NCBI GenBank assembly: GCA_017501345.1
Contig: JAFVXC010000008.1
Span: forward strand, 1-64,000
Direction: 5' to 3'
Source: Clostridia bacterium
GTDB lineage: Bacteria; Bacillota_A; Clostridia; Oscillospirales; CAG-272
DNA: 64,000 nucleotides
Shown here: positions 61,219-64,000 of the stretch, one piece after another
How positions within the stretch are numbered: position 1 is the stretch's first letter
Layout of the letters: every line of letters begins with the position of its first letter
Made by a program: the position numbers and the translations under genes
Notes under the pieces: generated by a model
The model's input: the letters and a program-made list of their open reading frames with translations, nothing else
What the model was told of the DNA's origin: nothing
The model's database searches: none

Positions 61219-61269
61219 CCGGACACGGATTTCCGTAATTACATTCAGACGTTAAAACAGGAGACAACT

Positions 61270-62187
61270 ATGAAGATAAAAAATGGATTCGGAGGAGCGC
61301 AGGCGACGATGCTCTCGGAGCGAGATCTGCTCGAGCGCAGATACAATTCGGCACGTGGGGATATCCTGCTCGTGCTCCTGCTTACGATGCTCAATCTCGG
61401 ATTACTGCTTTTTGATTCCGACACCTATTTTCTCTTTTCCGCATTTCTGCCGTATTTTGCTGTCTTAATGGGCAAGCTTCTGTGCGGGATGATGCCCGAC
61501 GATTACTACACGGATGGACTTGAAGATCTTGAACCGATAGATTCTTCCTTCTTTGTAGTTATGCTGATTTTCGCTCTCGTCGGTACGGCGCTGTATTTTA
61601 TCAGCTGGCTCTTGTCCAAAAAGCATAGGATCGGTTGGATGATCTTTGCTTTGGTCATTTTTTCCATTGATACGATTCTGTTTTTGCTTCTCAGCTTCTC
61701 CTTGGAGGCAATTATTGATCTGATCTTCCACGTATGGTTCATCATTGCGCTTGCGCGCGGCATTCACGCGCATTATAAGCTGAAGAAGTTGTCGGGGGAG
61801 GCTCCGATCCCGGAAGAGGAGATGACCCTTGATCCCGATGCGCCTCCGACAGAGGGTGAATACGCTCCCTCCGATTCTCCTGCTGCATCCTTTGCTGAAA
61901 CGAATGCGGATGCGGAGGTCCTCTATCCTGCCGATATGTCGGTCAAGCACAGGGTTTTGCTGGAGGCAAATGCGTTCGGACATAGTATCTGTTACAGACG
62001 CGTGAAGCGCAGAAACGAGCTGGTCATCGACGGCAACGTGTATCACGTGTACGAGGCTGTGATCGAACAGCAGCACGAGCTCAGAGCGATCCTTGACGGA
62101 CATACGATCTGCGCGGGATATAACGGAACACACAGCTACATCGCGGTGGACGGCGAGATATTTGAAAAGAAGATCCGACTTATATAG
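61270..62187 (+). CDS. polytopic membrane protein of unknown function
   Basis: 305 aa. Four hydrophobic helices lie at about 30-55, 60-75, 93-115 and 123-160 (ILLVLLLTMLNLGLLLF; FFVVMLIFALVGTALYFISWLL; MIFALVIFSIDTILFLLLSFSL). An acidic, Pro-rich linker (about 178-215) leads to a soluble beta-rich domain (about 225-305, VLLEANAFGHSICYRRVKRRNELVIDGNVYHVYEAV). No family recognised. It follows proC by 51 bp and may be read through with it; its own AGGAG is upstream. Confidence 0.65.
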   Translation: MKIKNGFGGAQATMLSERDLLERRYNSARGDILLVLLLTMLNLGLLLFDSDTYFLFSAFLPYFAVLMGKLLCGMMPDDYYTDGLEDLEPIDSSFFVVMLIFALVGTALYFISWLLSKKHRIGWMIFALVIFSIDTILFLLLSFSLEAIIDLIFHVWFIIALARGIHAHYKLKKLSGEAPIPEEEMTLDPDAPPTEGEYAPSDSPAASFAETNADAEVLYPADMSVKHRVLLEANAFGHSICYRRVKRRNELVIDGNVYHVYEAVIEQQHELRAILDGHTICAGYNGTHSYIAVDGEIFEKKIRLI

Positions 62188-62205
62188 TCGGTGTCGGGAG
62201 CATAT

Positions 62206-62242
62206 AAAAATGGGGCTGCCTCTTTGAGACAGCCCCATTTTC
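62206..62242. terminator. bidirectional terminator
   Basis: AAAATGGGGCTG and AGCCCCATTTT form a stem between convergent genes, with T-rich flank on each strand. The inner GAGACAGCCCC links it to the hairpin family at 50326. Confidence 0.8.
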
Positions 62243-62243
62243 G

Positions 62244-63626
62244 TTATTTCTTTCGTTTCCTGAAGATCAGGCTTCTGAACAGGATGACGTTCAGAACGAT
62301 GAAGAAGAGGATCACAATAAGCAGTGTCAGAACGGTTTGCTTCGGCGCGAGGGTCGCGAGGAACATCAGCGGGAAGCCGAACACGATCGCGGGGAAGTTC
62401 TGGTACACCATATTGTCCGATGCAGGGGTCTTGAAGTCGCCGTCGACCTCGCGGAGAAGGATGATACCCGTGCTTGCCGTACCCGTCAGCATACCGTACA
62501 TCATAAGGAATTGCTCCTCTGCGTATTCGGGAAAGAGGGTCTTTGCTACGATGCGGTTGTACACGTAGGTAACGATCGCACCCACGACGCCGAGGATCAG
62601 CATAATGCCCCAGTAGCGCTCGAGATAATCGAGACGGATCGCCGCGATTCCCGCAACGACCATAATGTCAAAGAAGAAATTGCTTGCTCTCGTAAGGAGA
62701 AAATTGTTCGTATATTCCTTTTTGACGATCGATTTCTTTTGCAGGAATTTCAGTACGGCCTTCAGAAGCGTTGCGGAAAGGACGCCGAGGAGAAAGTTGA
62801 AGCCGTATATGACGGCGCGCATACCGGGAAGGAGGCTTCCGAGCGCGTACATCAAGAGATACGACAGAAGGTAGGCAAACGCGATCAGGGCGATCTGGAT
62901 CGTCATTTTGTCGATGCTTTCCTGCATCGGGATCTCGTTCTGCGCCTCGATCTCCTCGGCTCTGATTCCCTTTTCCTCGGTAGAGGCAAGCTTCAGCTTG
63001 TTTCTGCGCCTCATAATGTTCATATGAAGCACGCCGCCGATGCTTGCAGACAGGAAGCCGAGTGCCGCGATCGTGAGACCGAAGCTCTTGCCGCCTGCAA
63101 AGCCGAATTCGGTTTCGTAGATATTGCCGTAATTCATCGCCTGGCCCGTGCCTTGGCCGTAGCCGAAGGGAAGGAGCATACCCGCAGATGGGAAAAAGCC
63201 GGTGACAACAAGTGCCGCGATCATTGTGATTACTAGACCGAATATACCCTGAATGAGATAGGTCGAAACCGTTGTTACGCCCGTGTTGAAGATCTCGGTC
63301 GTGCGCTTTTTCGAAAGCTTGCCGCCCGAGGTCTTGAGAGAGGAGGCGATGAAGCCGAGCGCGAGGGTGTGATAGGTCAGGATCTCGAGATTCGTCGTGC
63401 CGTTTCCTCCGAATGCCGCCGTTTCAAAGAACACGTCTCCCGTGATCGCCTTGTATACGCCTGCGATCACGAGCAGAAGGAGCCCGCCGATGACCGAGGT
63501 CGGGATCAGCGACTTTCTGAGGAAGGGGATCGATTTTCTGAGTATGTTTCCTGCGAGAAGGCTGGCGAGCAGTACCGCAAAGAGGGTAATGCTGCCCCAG
63601 ACCTTAAAGTCCCAAAAATTTTCCAT
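62244..63626 (-). CDS. GltS-like sodium:glutamate symporter family protein
   Basis: 460 aa with 10-12 membrane helices. The paired segments RKSLIPTSVIGGLLLLVIAG and FGYGQGTGQAMNYG resemble the ESS-family (sodium:glutamate symporter) reentrant regions, and LMMYGMLTGTASTGIILLREVDGDF is the matching motif of the second half. A charged cytoplasmic loop (about 205-240) divides the halves. Substrate is uncertain. The ATG at 63626 has GGAGAC upstream and lies inside the end of the preceding gene (23-bp overlap), so the two are coupled. Confidence 0.8.
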   Translation of the reverse strand: MENFWDFKVWGSITLFAVLLASLLAGNILRKSIPFLRKSLIPTSVIGGLLLLVIAGVYKAITGDVFFETAAFGGNGTTNLEILTYHTLALGFIASSLKTSGGKLSKKRTTEIFNTGVTTVSTYLIQGIFGLVITMIAALVVTGFFPSAGMLLPFGYGQGTGQAMNYGNIYETEFGFAGGKSFGLTIAALGFLSASIGGVLHMNIMRRRNKLKLASTEEKGIRAEEIEAQNEIPMQESIDKMTIQIALIAFAYLLSYLLMYALGSLLPGMRAVIYGFNFLLGVLSATLLKAVLKFLQKKSIVKKEYTNNFLLTRASNFFFDIMVVAGIAAIRLDYLERYWGIMLILGVVGAIVTYVYNRIVAKTLFPEYAEEQFLMMYGMLTGTASTGIILLREVDGDFKTPASDNMVYQNFPAIVFGFPLMFLATLAPKQTVLTLLIVILFFIVLNVILFRSLIFRKRKK

Positions 63627-64000
63627 TGCCGTCTCCAGTCGTTATGTTTTTGTATCTGTGATAGAGGTTAACGTATTTCACTGCATTGAAGCGCTTGTCA
63701 CCCTTCAGCTGATAGATCCTCTTCTCGTAGTAGAGGTTCAGCTTGTTCCGTCCGAGCACGGTAACTGCCGTTGCCTCAGAGAAGGGAACGATCATATCTC
63801 CGACCGTGACTCTGTCGCCGTAGAGCGCGACGGGGGCATTCTTCAGAAGGCGCTTTTTCTTCTTATAGACGATGACCTCGGACAGCGTTGCCGTGTCCTC
63901 GTAAAGAGGCTTTTCGGTGTACTGCAGGGTATCGAGCTTGTTTATGAAATCCTTCTGATACTCGTACCACTCCGAAAGGAAGCGGAAGGGAAAATCGGAT
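63604..64000 (-). CDS. partial gene cut by the window end, possibly an acyltransferase
   Basis: The last 131 codons of a gene running in from the right edge: it opens with SDFPFRFLSEWYEYQKDFINKLDTLQYTEKPLYEDTATLSEVIVYKKKK and closes with KYVNLYHRYKNITTGDGNGKFLGL. The frame has no stop up to the edge, so it extends beyond the short ATG-initiated frame at 63795. The part resembles C-terminal regions of 1-acylglycerol-3-phosphate acyltransferase-like proteins in Clostridia, with a PH-like beta domain; this is a weak match from memory. It overlaps the gltS-like start. Confidence 0.5.
   Translation of the reverse strand, partial: SDFPFRFLSEWYEYQKDFINKLDTLQYTEKPLYEDTATLSEVIVYKKKKRLLKNAPVALYGDRVTVGDMIVPFSEATAVTVLGRNKLNLYYEKRIYQLKGDKRFNAVKYVNLYHRYKNITTGDGNGKFLGL

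Overview
This window looks like chromosomal DNA of a Clostridia-type Firmicute, probably an uncultured gut or rumen anaerobe. The reasons are a fused S10-spc-alpha ribosomal operon with a zinc-type S14, AGGAGG ribosome-binding sites, sigma-A promoters with 17-bp spacers, whiA beside murB, a BspA-like leucine-rich lipoprotein, and DUF4830 and DUF1538 proteins. No tRNA, rRNA, CRISPR array or intact insertion sequence was seen.

Layout. 0-3 kb: an XRE regulator with a glycine-pentad tail, an orphan lipoprotein, and a GMP synthase reduced to its ATP-pyrophosphatase part; a near-copy of the guaA 3' end lies 0.7 kb away. 3-9.2 kb: a divergent AraC regulator and DUF4185 protein, then rhaB-rhaA-rhaD (rhamnulokinase, isomerase, aldolase). 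9.3-10.3 kb: a sugar nucleotidyltransferase. 10.4-12.8 kb: a tyrosine recombinase, a 259-bp segment bounded by 22-bp inverted repeats and holding an outward promoter, a secreted protein with a SipW-like signal, and an AP2-domain protein. This is the strongest candidate system in the window: an invertible promoter switch. 13-17.1 kb: guaB and a pcrA/uvrD helicase.

17.2-34 kb: the ribosomal protein operon rpsJ to rplQ, including secY, adk, map, infA, rpmJ and rpoA. It has a 370-nt structured leader and several hairpin-rich spacers that may be autoregulatory sites. rpmD, infA and rpmJ are short and were found by reading the sequence directly; infA appears to start with CTG.

34-44.6 kb: an ABC exporter, an M29 aminopeptidase, a BspA-like LRR lipoprotein behind a long folded leader with an intrinsic terminator, an AT-rich orphan gene, a palindromic intergenic repeat, and a four-gene biotin-dependent carboxyltransferase operon (12S-like, OadG-like, biotin carrier, 5S/OadA-like).

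44.7-64 kb: murB-whiA-dnaE; dusB-dacA on the minus strand; a HAD phosphatase; a minus-strand operon of a small membrane protein, DUF1538 and two PII-like proteins; a DUF4830 protein; an SGNH-like lipoprotein; proB-proA-proC; a membrane protein; a GltS-like symporter; and a gene cut by the window end. Several terminators between 50 and 62 kb share one related hairpin.
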